Source: Kineococcus aurantiacus
GTDB lineage: Bacteria; Actinomycetota; Actinomycetes; Actinomycetales; Kineococcaceae
NCBI RefSeq assembly: GCF_013409345.1
Contig: NZ_JACCBB010000001.1
Coordinates: 1,984,001 to 2,048,000 of the forward strand
DNA: 64,000 nucleotides
Direction: 5' to 3'
Position 1 is the first letter of the stretch. Each line of letters starts with the position of its first letter. The notes below the pieces were generated by a model. It was not told where the DNA came from. It was given only the letters and a program-made list of their open reading frames with translations, and searched no databases. The translations under genes were made by a program, and so were the position numbers. Below, piece after piece: positions 50,439 to 60,504 of this stretch.

Positions 50439-51533
50439 GTGAGCGCGCGGACGTCCCACGATCACGGTGTGCGACGCGTCGGTGTGGAGGAGGAGTTCCT
50501 GCTGGTCGACCCGGGGACGGGACGGGCCCGGCTGGACGGTCCCGCCGTCGCGGCGGCGGCGGCGGAGCAGACGGAGCTGCAGCGCCAGCAGGTGGAGAGC
50601 GGCACCGCCCCGCACACGGACCTGGCCGACGTGCTGGCGGACCTGGGCGCGCGGCGGGCGCGGATCGCGGGGCTGGCGGAGGGCACCGGCAGCCGGTTGC
50701 TGGCGCTGGCGACCCACCCGATGCCGACCGACCCGGTGGTGACGCCGGGTGAGCGCTACGGGTTGCTGGTGGAGCAGTACGGGCTGCTGGCCCGCGAGCA
50801 GCTGACGTGCGGCTGCCACGTGCACGTGGAGGTCCCGGACCGGGACGAGGCCGTCGCGGTGGTGGACCGGGTGCGGCCGTGGACGGCGGTGCTGCTGGCC
50901 CTGTCGTCGAACTCCCCGTACTGGCAGGGCGAGGAGTCCGGGTACGCCTCCTACCGGTCGCGGGTGTGGGACCGCTGGCCGACGGCGGGCCCGACGGAGG
51001 CGTTCGGGGACGCGGCCGGGTACGACCGGGCCGCGGAGCGGCTGCTGGCGACGGGGGTCCCGCTGGACGCGGGGCAGCTGTACTACGACGCGCGGGTCTC
51101 GGCGACGCAGCCGACCGTGGAGGTCCGGGTGGCCGACGTGTGCCTGCGGGTCGGCGACGCGGTGCTGCTGGCGGCGCTGGTGCGGGGGTTGGTGGAGACC
51201 GCGGCGCGGGAGGCGGCCGACGGGCGGGGCGTGCCGGACGTGTCGGTCGCGGAGCTGCGCGCGGCCGCGTGGCGGGCCGGGCACGACGGGCTCGGCGGGG
51301 TCCTGGTCTCCCCGCGCACGGGGCGCCCGGCGCCGGCGCGGGAGGTCGTGGGGCAGTTGCTGGACCACGTGGGCGCGGCGCTGCGCGACGACGGTGACGA
51401 GGGTGTCGTGAGGGAGGGGCTGGCGGCCCTGTGGGAGCGGGGCACGGGGACCGACTGGCAGCGGGCGACGACCGCGGCGCGGGGGCCGGCGGGGATGGTC
51501 GCGGAGGCGGTGGAGCTGACCCGCGCCGCGTGA
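50439..51533 (+). CDS. YbdK-type carboxylate-amine ligase (GCS2 family)
   Basis: A 364-residue GCS2-family ligase. RRVGVEEEFLLVDPGTG is the N-terminal glutamate-binding signature; ESGTAPHTDLADV, GCHVHVEVPDRDEAV and YYDARVSATQPTVEVRVADV follow in the usual order. YbdK-like enzymes have weak gamma-glutamylcysteine ligase activity, and in actinobacteria the real substrates are uncertain because these organisms use mycothiol. It begins 25 bp after the response regulator and is probably co-transcribed by read-through. Confidence 0.9.
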   Translation: MSARTSHDHGVRRVGVEEEFLLVDPGTGRARLDGPAVAAAAAEQTELQRQQVESGTAPHTDLADVLADLGARRARIAGLAEGTGSRLLALATHPMPTDPVVTPGERYGLLVEQYGLLAREQLTCGCHVHVEVPDRDEAVAVVDRVRPWTAVLLALSSNSPYWQGEESGYASYRSRVWDRWPTAGPTEAFGDAAGYDRAAERLLATGVPLDAGQLYYDARVSATQPTVEVRVADVCLRVGDAVLLAALVRGLVETAAREAADGRGVPDVSVAELRAAAWRAGHDGLGGVLVSPRTGRPAPAREVVGQLLDHVGAALRDDGDEGVVREGLAALWERGTGTDWQRATTAARGPAGMVAEAVELTRAA

Positions 51534-51584
51534 AGGCCGCGTGAGGGGTGCCCGTTGACCGGGCCGGGCGGCGTCCCTACTCTT

Positions 51585-51596
51585 TGGACCGGTCCA
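51585..51596. promoter_or_regulatory. Palindrome TGGACCGGTCCA upstream of the iolG-like gene
   Basis: A perfect 12-bp palindrome with central CG, 25 bp before the ATG of the dehydrogenase. It fits a LacI/GntR-type operator; no regulator gene is adjacent. Confidence 0.5.
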
Positions 51597-51620
51597 GACC
51601 CGGCTCCTGGAAGGACAGCG

Positions 51621-52637
51621 ATGTCCCAGCCCGTCCGCTTCGCCCTGCTCGGCACCGGCCGCATCGGCCAGGTCCACGCCGCGTCCATCCACCGCAGCGA
51701 GGACGCCGTGCTGACGGTCGCCGCCGACGCGGTCGCGGCCGGCGCCGAGCGGACCGCGGCCCGGTACGGCGGGCGCGCCACGACCGACCCGTTCGCGGCG
51801 ATCGCCGCCGACGACGTCGACGCCGTCGTCATCGCCTCCCCCACCCCCACCCACGTCGAGCTGCTCACCGCGGCCCTCGACGCGGGCAAGGCCGTGCTGT
51901 GCGAGAAACCGATCGACCTCGACATCACGCGCGTCGACGCGGTCCGCGACCGGGCGCGGACCGCGCCCCGGCCCGTCGTGCTGGGGTTCAACCGGCGGTT
52001 CGACCCGCACTTCGCCGAACTGCGCCGCCGCGTGGCGGCCGGGGAGGTCGGGCGCCTGGAGCACCTGGCCATCACCAGCCGCGACCCCGAGCCGCCGCCG
52101 GCGGAGTACGTGGCGGTCTCCGGCGGGATCTTCCGCGACATGACGATCCACGACTTCGACACGGCCCGCTGGTTCGTGCCGGACGTCGTGTCCGTCACCG
52201 CGGTGGGGTTGCGGCAGTTCAGCGACGGCATCGCCGCCGCGGGCGACTTCGACGCCGCGGTCGTGACGCTCGTCGGGGCGGGCGGGGAATCCGTCACCAT
52301 CACCAACTCCCGGCACTCCGCCTGCGGCTACGACCAGCGGGTCGAGGCGTTCGGGCCCGGCGGGCTGCTGGAGGTCGGGAACGTCACCCCGACGCTCGTG
52401 CGCGCCTCCACGGCCACCTCCAGCGCCACCGGCGAGCCGTACCGCCGGTTCTTCCTGGAGCGCTACCGGGACGCCTACGAGCTCGAGCTGGCCGCGTTCA
52501 TCGCGACGGTCCGCGGCGAGGACACGTCCTCGAACCCCAGCCCGGGGTTCGAGGACGGCCGCGCCGCGCTGCTGCTGGCCGACGCCGCGGAACTGTCCGC
52601 CCGCGAGGGCCGCACGGTCCCCGTCGACCTCACCTGA
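51621..52637 (+). CDS. Inositol 2-dehydrogenase-like (Gfo/Idh/MocA)
   Basis: A 338-residue NAD-dependent dehydrogenase. FALLGTGRIGQVHAASI is the Rossmann start; ASPTPTHVELLTAALDAGKAVLCEKPIDLD has the EKP Lys; MTIHDFDTARWF carries the catalytic His and Asp; VLGFNRRFDPHF fits IolG. Inositol dehydrogenases are the closest group, though scyllo-inositol or a sugar is possible. Start ATG at 51621 with AAGGA before it. Other inositol genes are not adjacent; the earlier isomerase and dehydrogenase pair near 27 kb might belong to the same pathway. Confidence 0.87.
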   Translation: MSQPVRFALLGTGRIGQVHAASIHRSEDAVLTVAADAVAAGAERTAARYGGRATTDPFAAIAADDVDAVVIASPTPTHVELLTAALDAGKAVLCEKPIDLDITRVDAVRDRARTAPRPVVLGFNRRFDPHFAELRRRVAAGEVGRLEHLAITSRDPEPPPAEYVAVSGGIFRDMTIHDFDTARWFVPDVVSVTAVGLRQFSDGIAAAGDFDAAVVTLVGAGGESVTITNSRHSACGYDQRVEAFGPGGLLEVGNVTPTLVRASTATSSATGEPYRRFFLERYRDAYELELAAFIATVRGEDTSSNPSPGFEDGRAALLLADAAELSAREGRTVPVDLT

Positions 52638-52665
52638 CCGGCCACCGGTCTCCTCGTGGAGGGCG

Positions 52666-54848
<2,183 letters not shown>

Positions 54849-54854
54849 CCCACC

Positions 54855-54884
54855 AATTTGCACTCAGTGCAGAGTTTGCGTCAA
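54855..54884 (-). promoter_or_regulatory. Promoter with embedded TetR operator
   Basis: On the minus strand TTGACG (54884-54879) and CAAATT (54860-54855) are 18 bases apart. The perfect 13-bp palindrome TGCACTCAGTGCA (54859-54871) overlaps the -10 and spacer, so binding would block the promoter. The predicted start falls at or next to the GTG at 54848. Confidence 0.72.
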
Positions 54885-54892
54885 GTGCATCC

Positions 54893-55207
54893 TCACTCGT
54901 CCGGCTGCTCCGCGAACCAGTCCGCGTACTCCGTCGTCCGCGCCAGGTGCCGGGTCAGGTCCGGGGCGCCGTCGTCCCACCACACCGGCCCGCGCTCCCC
55001 CAGCGCGTGCTTGGCGGCGTCCACCCGCTGCCGGGCCAGCTCGCGCGCGTCGTCGTCGGCCGCGTCGCGCTTGGCCCGCCGGGCCGCCATGAGCTCGTGC
55101 ACGAGCTCCTGCCGGCGGTCCTCCGGCAGGGCCGGGTCCGACCGGCGCCACAACCGCCCGCGGACCACGAGGTACCGGCCGTCGGGGGTGAGGAGCGGTG
55201 CGGTCAC
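54893..55207 (-). CDS. Conserved hypothetical protein, 104 residues
   Basis: A small soluble protein with the widespread but uncharacterised pattern LLTPDGRYLVVRGRLWRRSDPALPEDRRQELVHELMAARRAKRDA at the start, a charged helix, and GPVWWDDGAPDLTRHLARTTEYADWFAEQPDE at the end. Similar small proteins are common in actinobacteria and proteobacteria; function unknown. GTG at 55207. It is squeezed between two drug-efflux modules and has its own hairpin upstream. Confidence 0.72.
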   Translation of the reverse strand: MTAPLLTPDGRYLVVRGRLWRRSDPALPEDRRQELVHELMAARRAKRDAADDDARELARQRVDAAKHALGERGPVWWDDGAPDLTRHLARTTEYADWFAEQPDE

Positions 55208-55242
55208 CCCTCGATCGTGCCCCGCCGGCCCCGGGACGGCGA

Positions 55243-55273
55243 ACGGCCGGCCCCCCGTCGGGGAACCGGCCGT
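55243..55273 (-). terminator. Hairpin after the second DHA2 pump gene
   Basis: ACGGCCGG (55243-55250) pairs with CCGGCCGT (55266-55273), with an inner CCCC/GGGG pairing, 27 bp past the pump stop on the minus strand. Confidence 0.62.
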
Positions 55274-55299
55274 CCGTGCCGCGCGGGTCGGCGCGCGGG

Positions 55300-56787
55300 T
55301 CAGTGCGTCGGCGTGCGCGGCCCCGGCACCACGGCCGGGCGCCGCACGAGCAGCGACAGCGCCAGCGCGACGAGGGAGATGACCGCGCCCCACACGAACG
55401 CGCCCTGCACCCCGTCGGCCACCGCGTGCAGCGGGTCGGTGCCCGCGGCGAGGCTGTCCGCCGAGCGCGTGGAGAGCACCGTGACGAACAGGGCCGTGCC
55501 GGCGGCACCGGCGAGCTGCTGCACCGTGCCGACGGTCGCCGACCCGTGCGGGTACAGCTCGGCCCGCAGCGAGCCCAGCGCCGAGGTGAACAGCGGCGTG
55601 AACATGAACGCCAGCCCGGCGCTCAGCAGCGTGTGGACCACGACGACCATGCCCGCGGGGGTCCCCGGGTGCAGCGTGGTCAGCAGCCACAGGGCGGCGC
55701 TGACCGCGACCGCGCCCGGCGTGACGAGGGGCCGCGGGCCGAACCGGTCGAACAGCCGGCCGACGAACGGCGACAGGACACCCATGACCGCCCCGCCGGG
55801 CAGCAGGAGCAGACCCGTCTCCAGGGACCCCAGCTGCAGCACCGTCTGCAGGAAGATCGGCAGCACGATGAGCGTGCCGAACAGGCCCATGAAGCTCGTG
55901 ACGAGGACGGCGGTCGACACCGTGAACGAGCGGTTGGCGAAGACCCGCAGGTCCATGAGGGCCCCGCCGGTGCGGCTGAGCCGGAACTGCCGCAGCACGA
56001 AGGCGGTCAGCGCCAGGACCCCGACGGCGACGGGGACCCACGGCGCCACCGGCGCGTGCCCGGAGGCGGACTCACCGGTGCTGGACAGCCCGTAGATGAG
56101 GCCGCCGAAACCCACCGCGGACAGGACCAGCGACAGGACGTCCAGCCGCGCGTGCCGCGGTGCGGTGACGTTGCGGACCTTCCAGGTGCCCGCGGCCAGG
56201 GCGAGCAGGGCGATGGGCAGCACGATGATGAACATCCACCGCCAGGACAGCGAGTTGAGGATGATCCCGGAGATCGTCGGCCCGATGGCGGGGGCGACGG
56301 AGATGACGACGGAGATCATGCCCATGGTCTTGCCGCGGCTGGCGGGGGGCACGAGCGTCATGGCCGTCGTCATGAGCAGCGGCATCATGACGGCAGTGCC
56401 GCTGGCCTGCACGACGCGGCCGACGAGCAGCAGCTCGAAGCCGGGCGCGACCGCGGCGATCGCGGTGCCGAGACTGAACAGGCCCATGGCCGCGACGAAG
56501 ACCTGCCGCAGCCGGAACCGCTCCATGATGAAACCGGTGGCGGGGATGACGACGGCCATGGTGAGCATGAAGCCCGTCGTCAGCCACTGGCCGGTGGCGG
56601 CGGTGATGCCGAGGTCGGCCATGAGCCGCGGCAGCGCCACACCCATGATCGTCTCGTTGAGGATGACGACGAAGGCCGAGACGAGCAGCAGCCCGATCAC
56701 GGTCGCGTCGCCGGGGGCGAGCCGGTCGCGGTCGAGGGGTGGGGCGGGCGCGACGGTTTCCAGGGTCGCGTCCTCGTTCGTGGACAT
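55300..56787 (-). CDS. Second DHA2-family MFS drug efflux transporter
   Basis: A 495-residue pump with 13-14 helices, distinct from the one at 52.7 kb. DHA2 features: LNETIMGVALPRLMADLGIT, GFIMERFRLRQVFVAAMGLFSLG and GRVVQASGTAVMMPLLMTTAMTLVPPASRGKTMG; it resembles LmrB/MdtD-like lincomycin/quinolone exporters. ATG at 56787. It is divergent from a TetR gene with a palindromic operator in between, so it is repressed by that regulator. Confidence 0.92.
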   Translation of the reverse strand: MSTNEDATLETVAPAPPLDRDRLAPGDATVIGLLLVSAFVVILNETIMGVALPRLMADLGITAATGQWLTTGFMLTMAVVIPATGFIMERFRLRQVFVAAMGLFSLGTAIAAVAPGFELLLVGRVVQASGTAVMMPLLMTTAMTLVPPASRGKTMGMISVVISVAPAIGPTISGIILNSLSWRWMFIIVLPIALLALAAGTWKVRNVTAPRHARLDVLSLVLSAVGFGGLIYGLSSTGESASGHAPVAPWVPVAVGVLALTAFVLRQFRLSRTGGALMDLRVFANRSFTVSTAVLVTSFMGLFGTLIVLPIFLQTVLQLGSLETGLLLLPGGAVMGVLSPFVGRLFDRFGPRPLVTPGAVAVSAALWLLTTLHPGTPAGMVVVVHTLLSAGLAFMFTPLFTSALGSLRAELYPHGSATVGTVQQLAGAAGTALFVTVLSTRSADSLAAGTDPLHAVADGVQGAFVWGAVISLVALALSLLVRRPAVVPGPRTPTH

Positions 56788-56825
56788 GGTGGGACTCCTC
56801 GTGGTGGTGACGCTCCGGACCCTAG

Positions 56826-56840
56826 TGGCAGTCACTGCCA
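56826..56840. promoter_or_regulatory. TetR operator in the divergent promoter (TGGCAGTCACTGCCA)
   Basis: A perfect 15-bp palindrome (7-bp arms) lies 26 bp before the regulator start and 39 bp before the pump start, and could shut both promoters. GAATAT at 56851-56856 is a possible -10 for the regulator, again close to a leaderless start. Confidence 0.72.
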
Positions 56841-56865
56841 ACTCGACAGCGAATATCCTTGTTCC

Positions 56866-57486
56866 GTGACCGACACGACCACCGGACCGGACCTGCGCGA
56901 GCGACGCCGCCTCGCCACGCAGGCCGAGATCGAGCAGGTGGCGCTGGACCTCTTCGCCCGCAACGGCTCCGAACGCACCACCGTGGACGACATCGCGTCC
57001 GCCGCCGGCGTCTCCCCCCGCACCTTCTTCCGCTACTTCGCCACCAAGGAGGACGCCGCCCTCGGCGCGAGCCGCGCCTTCGACGCCGCCGTGGCCGCCC
57101 GGGTCGAGGCCCTCGTGGGGCACGGCGCCACCCTCGCCGACTTCGAGGACGCCATCGCCGGGGTCCTGGGGGGGATGACCGCCGAGGTCGGGTCCATCGA
57201 GCGGATGCTGCGCGTGCGGTGCATGGTCATGGAGGACGCGGGCCTGCGCAGCGCCCTGCTGCGCCTGGACGCCGAGCAGTCCCGGGCCTTCTTCCACCGG
57301 ATCGCCGCCGCCACCGGCTCCCCCGCCGTCGACCTGCGGACGCGGGTCGTCGCCGAGACCCTCGGCGCCGGCCTGCGCGCGGCGCTCGACGACTGGGCGC
57401 GGCGGCGCGACGCCGGGGAGGACGCCGACCTCGTCGCGGTCTACCGCGGCGCGTGCGCGACGCTGCGCGAGGTCACCGCGGGGTGA
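56866..57486 (+). CDS. TetR-family regulator divergent from the second pump
   Basis: A 206-residue regulator with HTH ALDLFARNGSERTTVDDIASAAGVSPRTFFRYFATKEDAAL and a C-terminal domain of the AcrR-like TetR_C group (LRVRCMVMEDAGLRSALLRLDAEQSRAFFHRIAAATG). GTG at 56866; only a short or absent leader. It shares the gap and a perfect palindrome with the pump. Its end overlaps the converging next gene by 14 bases. Confidence 0.92.
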   Translation: MTDTTTGPDLRERRRLATQAEIEQVALDLFARNGSERTTVDDIASAAGVSPRTFFRYFATKEDAALGASRAFDAAVAARVEALVGHGATLADFEDAIAGVLGGMTAEVGSIERMLRVRCMVMEDAGLRSALLRLDAEQSRAFFHRIAAATGSPAVDLRTRVVAETLGAGLRAALDDWARRRDAGEDADLVAVYRGACATLREVTAG

Positions 57487-58138
57487 GGCTGCGCAGCGCG
57501 TCCAGGCCCGGGCCGCGCAACCGCTCCAGCGCGGCCCCGGTGCGGCCCGTGGCGAGCAGCAGCAGGTCCCCCGCGGAGCCGGTCACGCGGGGTCCCTCGC
57601 CGGCGGCCCACGCGCAGTCCTCGGCCTCCAGCCGCGTCCTGCCCAGCCGGCGCCGCGCGTGGAAGGGCCAGCCCGTGGCCCAGGCCCGGTCCAGCGCGAC
57701 CACCGCGGTGTCCGCGGGCACCGGCCGCTCGATCCCCAGCGGGACCGCGACGTCCTGCCCGTGCACGACCAGGTCGAACAGGATGTTGGCGTCCCGGACG
57801 AACACGGGCCGTTCCCGGGAGGTGGCCTCCGACCGCAGGTCCGCGACGATCCCCTCGCAGGGACGACGGTCGGCGTAGGTGACGACCACCTCCCACCCGG
57901 CGTCCCACAGGTGCCCGCGCTGGCGCACCAGCGCCCCGGCCAGGGTGCGGACCGGCGGCTCGCGCAGGGGGGTCATCACCAGGTGCGCCGCCACGTCCTT
58001 CACCCGCCACCGGGTGCACAGCGACCCCTGCTCCCACTGCCGGGCCGTCAGCCCCGCCAGCAGGTCGGCCAGGCTCAGCCGCTCCCGGCCGACCATCCGC
58101 CACACCGCGTCGTCCACCGTGACCACCGTCCGCTCCAC
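57473..58138 (-). CDS. Maleylpyruvate-isomerase-N/DinB-like mycothiol-dependent protein
   Basis: A 221-residue protein of the mycothiol-dependent maleylpyruvate isomerase/DinB fold. The helix LCTRWRVKDVAAHLVMTPLREPP (metal His in DVAAHL) and FDLVVHGQDVAVPLGIERP (H-x-x-D-x-x-x-PLG) are the two metal-binding signatures. Such enzymes use mycothiol for thiol transfer or isomerisation; the substrate is unknown. The start is taken as the GTG at 58138 because upstream codons offer no better choice; it is divergent from a MarR regulator that may control it. It converges with and overlaps the TetR gene by 14 bases. Confidence 0.78.
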   Translation of the reverse strand: MERTVVTVDDAVWRMVGRERLSLADLLAGLTARQWEQGSLCTRWRVKDVAAHLVMTPLREPPVRTLAGALVRQRGHLWDAGWEVVVTYADRRPCEGIVADLRSEATSRERPVFVRDANILFDLVVHGQDVAVPLGIERPVPADTAVVALDRAWATGWPFHARRRLGRTRLEAEDCAWAAGEGPRVTGSAGDLLLLATGRTGAALERLRGPGLDALRSLTPR

Positions 58139-58142
58139 CGCC

Positions 58143-58176
58143 CGAACAAGTACGATGCTCTGACCAAAGTAGTTCG
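58143..58176. promoter_or_regulatory. Possible MarR operator between DinB-like and MarR genes
   Basis: CGAACAAGTA (58143-58152) and AAGTAGTTCG (58167-58176) form an imperfect inverted repeat around 14 bases in the 67-bp divergent gap. Confidence 0.4.
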
Positions 58177-58205
58177 AGACTCTGACTTCCGCAAGGAGCT
58201 GGGAC

Positions 58206-58649
58206 GTGCCGGACGAGACCGGGCCGCTCAACGTGGGCCTGCTGCTGTTCATCCCCTACCGCGCCATGGAGACCCGGATCTTCCGGGCGCTCGCCGAGGC
58301 CGGCTTCGACGACTTCACCCCCGCCCAGGCCCGGGTGATGCAGCGCATCGGACCCGACGGCACCCGCCTCACCGAACTGGCCGAAGCGGCCCAGGTGACC
58401 AAGCAGACCGCGGGTTTCCTCGTCGACCAGCTCGAGCGCACGGGCTACGTGCGCCGCACCCCCGACCCCACCGACGCCCGGGCCCGGCTGGTGCGCGTCG
58501 CCGAGCGCGGCGCCGCCGCCCAGCCCGTGGCCGCCCGCGCCCTGGCCGCCGTGGAGGCCGAGTGGCGCGAGCACCTCGGCCCCCGCGCCTGGGAGCAGCT
58601 GCGCGCGACGCTGACGGAGCTGCGCACCATCACCGACCCGTACCTGTGA
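58206..58649 (+). CDS. MarR-family transcriptional regulator
   Basis: A 147-residue winged-helix protein: GPDGTRLTELAEAAQVTKQTAGFLVDQLERTGYVRRTPDPTDARARLVRV is the DNA-binding core with the wing in PDPTDARARLV. Dimerisation helices are at both ends. GTG start at 58206 with AAGGAGC eight bases before it. Divergent from the mycothiol-type gene, so it probably represses that gene and itself in response to a phenolic or oxidative signal. Confidence 0.9.
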   Translation: MPDETGPLNVGLLLFIPYRAMETRIFRALAEAGFDDFTPAQARVMQRIGPDGTRLTELAEAAQVTKQTAGFLVDQLERTGYVRRTPDPTDARARLVRVAERGAAAQPVAARALAAVEAEWREHLGPRAWEQLRATLTELRTITDPYL

Positions 58650-58704
58650 GACGGCCCCACCGGGAGCGCTCCCGCGATCGGGCGCCGCGGGGCGGGGCGG
58701 GGCG

Positions 58705-59211
58705 TCAGCCCGTCGGCACCCAGAACCGCAGCTTCGACCCGCGCCGGTCGGCGAACAGGCCGCCGTTGCGCTCGATCGCGCGGCGCGAGCCGACGTTGTC
58801 GACGTCGCACGTCACGAGCGCGCACTCGATCCCGAGCTGCTGCGCCACCGGCAGCGCGGCGGCGAGCATCGCCGTGGCGTGGCCGCGGCGGCGCACGGCG
58901 GGGGCGACCCAGTAGCCGATGTGGCCGCCGAGCTCGCGCAGGTGCGGGGTGAGGCGGTGGCGGACCTGCACGCGCCCGAGGTACTCCCGGCCCTGCACCC
59001 ACCACAGGTTCGTGGAGGGGACGAAACCGTCCGGGCGCGCGGCGCCGTCCCGGGTGTCCGCCAGCAGCGCGGCGATCCACCGCTCGAACCCCTCGTCGTC
59101 GAGGTCCGCGGCGCCGCGGTAGGCCTCGTGGGCGTCCCACCCCGGGGCGGTGGCCGCGGCCCGCAGGGAGGCGGCGACCGACAGCCGCGGGACGACGAGC
59201 TCGGGCCTCAG
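58705..59211 (-). CDS. GNAT acetyltransferase, probable CTG start
   Basis: A 168-residue GNAT-fold acetyltransferase. The acetyl-CoA loop is IGYWVAPAVRRRGHATAMLAAAL, and CDVDNVGSRRAIERNGG is the typical C-terminal signature of the RimI/RimJ-type branch; the substrate is unknown. The frame contains no ATG, GTG or TTG between the preceding gene and this domain. A CTG at 59211 overlaps the TerD-VWA stop codon in a CTGA, equivalent to the common ATGA coupling, and is my chosen start. Confidence 0.78.
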   Translation of the reverse strand: MRPELVVPRLSVAASLRAAATAPGWDAHEAYRGAADLDDEGFERWIAALLADTRDGAARPDGFVPSTNLWWVQGREYLGRVQVRHRLTPHLRELGGHIGYWVAPAVRRRGHATAMLAAALPVAQQLGIECALVTCDVDNVGSRRAIERNGGLFADRRGSKLRFWVPTG

Positions 59212-60458
59212 CTCAGCCCCCGCAGCGCGACCGATCCCGGCGGGTAGTAGGCGCGCAGCCAGCTGGGGAACTCCCGCAGGATCCGGTCGTACAGCTCCGC
59301 GTCGTCGACGGCGTCGAGGTCGTCGAGGGCGAAGAAGCCCGTGTTGTCGAACTCCCGGCCCGAGAGGGTGTCCAGCTTCTCCAGGATCCCGTAGTCCGAC
59401 CGGCCGATCCCGATGAACTGCCAGAACACGGGTGCGCGCCCGACCGCGCGCAGCGCCTGCTCGGTGCCCCTGTTGTCGGTGACCCCGCCGTCGTGGAAGA
59501 ACAGCACGAGGGTGGGGATGTCGAGGGGTTCGCGCGCGACGAACCGGGCGACGTCCTCGATGGCGGCCTTCTCGTTGTTCCAGCCCCCGGCCCCGGTGTA
59601 CCGCTGGGCCGCGTACCGCTCCAGCCACTGCGGCAGGCCGCCGATCGTGATGTCCTCCAGCCGTTCCGCGCGCCCACCCATGGCCCACGCCTGCATCTCG
59701 GCGCCGTCGTCGACCTGCGCGGCGACGGGGGCGACGCGCTCGACGGCGCGGGAGAACACGCCCCGGCGGTAGAGGCCGCCGGTGCTGCCGGAGACGTCGA
59801 GGACGACGACGACCCGGCAGCGCAGGCCCGCCGCGCGGTGCTTGGTGAGCACGAGCGCGACCTGCTGCTTGCGCAGGTTCAGCTTCTCGCGCATCGCGGG
59901 GGGCAGCTTCTCCTCGCCCTTGGTGAAGGAGACGGTCGGCGCCGCGGGCGCGGCGGGTTCCTCGGGCGCGGTGGGCGGTGCGGCCGGTCCCTCGTCGACC
60001 ACCACCCCGAAGTCGGTCGCCAGCCCCCCGAGGCCGTTGTCGTACCCCTGCCCGACGGCCCGCACCTTCCACTCGCCGCCGCGCCGGTACAGCTCGGCGA
60101 GCACCGCGACGGTCTCGGGCCCCAGCCGCGACGGCGTGAACCCGACGGCCTGCCCGCCGTGCTCCAGGGTGAACCGGACGGTCGTGCCCGCGAACGTCGC
60201 CCCCTCCACCTCGGGGCTGGCCACCACGACGACCTTGTCGGCCCCCGGCCGCAGCGCCGCGAGGTCGACCGCCAGCGCCCGCCCCTCCAGCCGGACGCCG
60301 GGCGCGGCAGGCTGGTTGAAGAACACCATGTCGGCGTCGCCGCGGACCTTGCCGTCGGCGTCCACGACGAGGGCGGTGACGTCGACGGGCCCGTCGACCC
60401 CCACCCGCACGGTGGTCCCGGTGATCGGTGCGTTGCCGCCTTCGGCGAGGGTGGTCAC
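59208..60458 (-). CDS. TerD-domain/VWA fusion protein
   Basis: A 416-residue protein. The N-terminal 175 residues are a TerD domain (VRVGVDGPVDVTALVVDADGKVRGDADMVFFNQPAAP, WKVRAVGQGYDNGLGGLATDFGV), the rest a VWA domain with MIDAS DVSGS (VVVVLDVSGSTGGLYRRG) and FFHDGGVTDN. Such TerD-VWA proteins belong to tellurite- and phage-associated Ter stress systems in which TerY-like VWA proteins act with partners. No other ter gene is near. GTG start; GNAT gene coupled downstream. Confidence 0.87.
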   Translation of the reverse strand: MTTLAEGGNAPITGTTVRVGVDGPVDVTALVVDADGKVRGDADMVFFNQPAAPGVRLEGRALAVDLAALRPGADKVVVVASPEVEGATFAGTTVRFTLEHGGQAVGFTPSRLGPETVAVLAELYRRGGEWKVRAVGQGYDNGLGGLATDFGVVVDEGPAAPPTAPEEPAAPAAPTVSFTKGEEKLPPAMREKLNLRKQQVALVLTKHRAAGLRCRVVVVLDVSGSTGGLYRRGVFSRAVERVAPVAAQVDDGAEMQAWAMGGRAERLEDITIGGLPQWLERYAAQRYTGAGGWNNEKAAIEDVARFVAREPLDIPTLVLFFHDGGVTDNRGTEQALRAVGRAPVFWQFIGIGRSDYGILEKLDTLSGREFDNTGFFALDDLDAVDDAELYDRILREFPSWLRAYYPPGSVALRGLS

Positions 60459-60504
60459 GACCCCTGTCTACCCGAGGGACGGGGGGTGGTGGCAGGGTCG
60501 GGGC

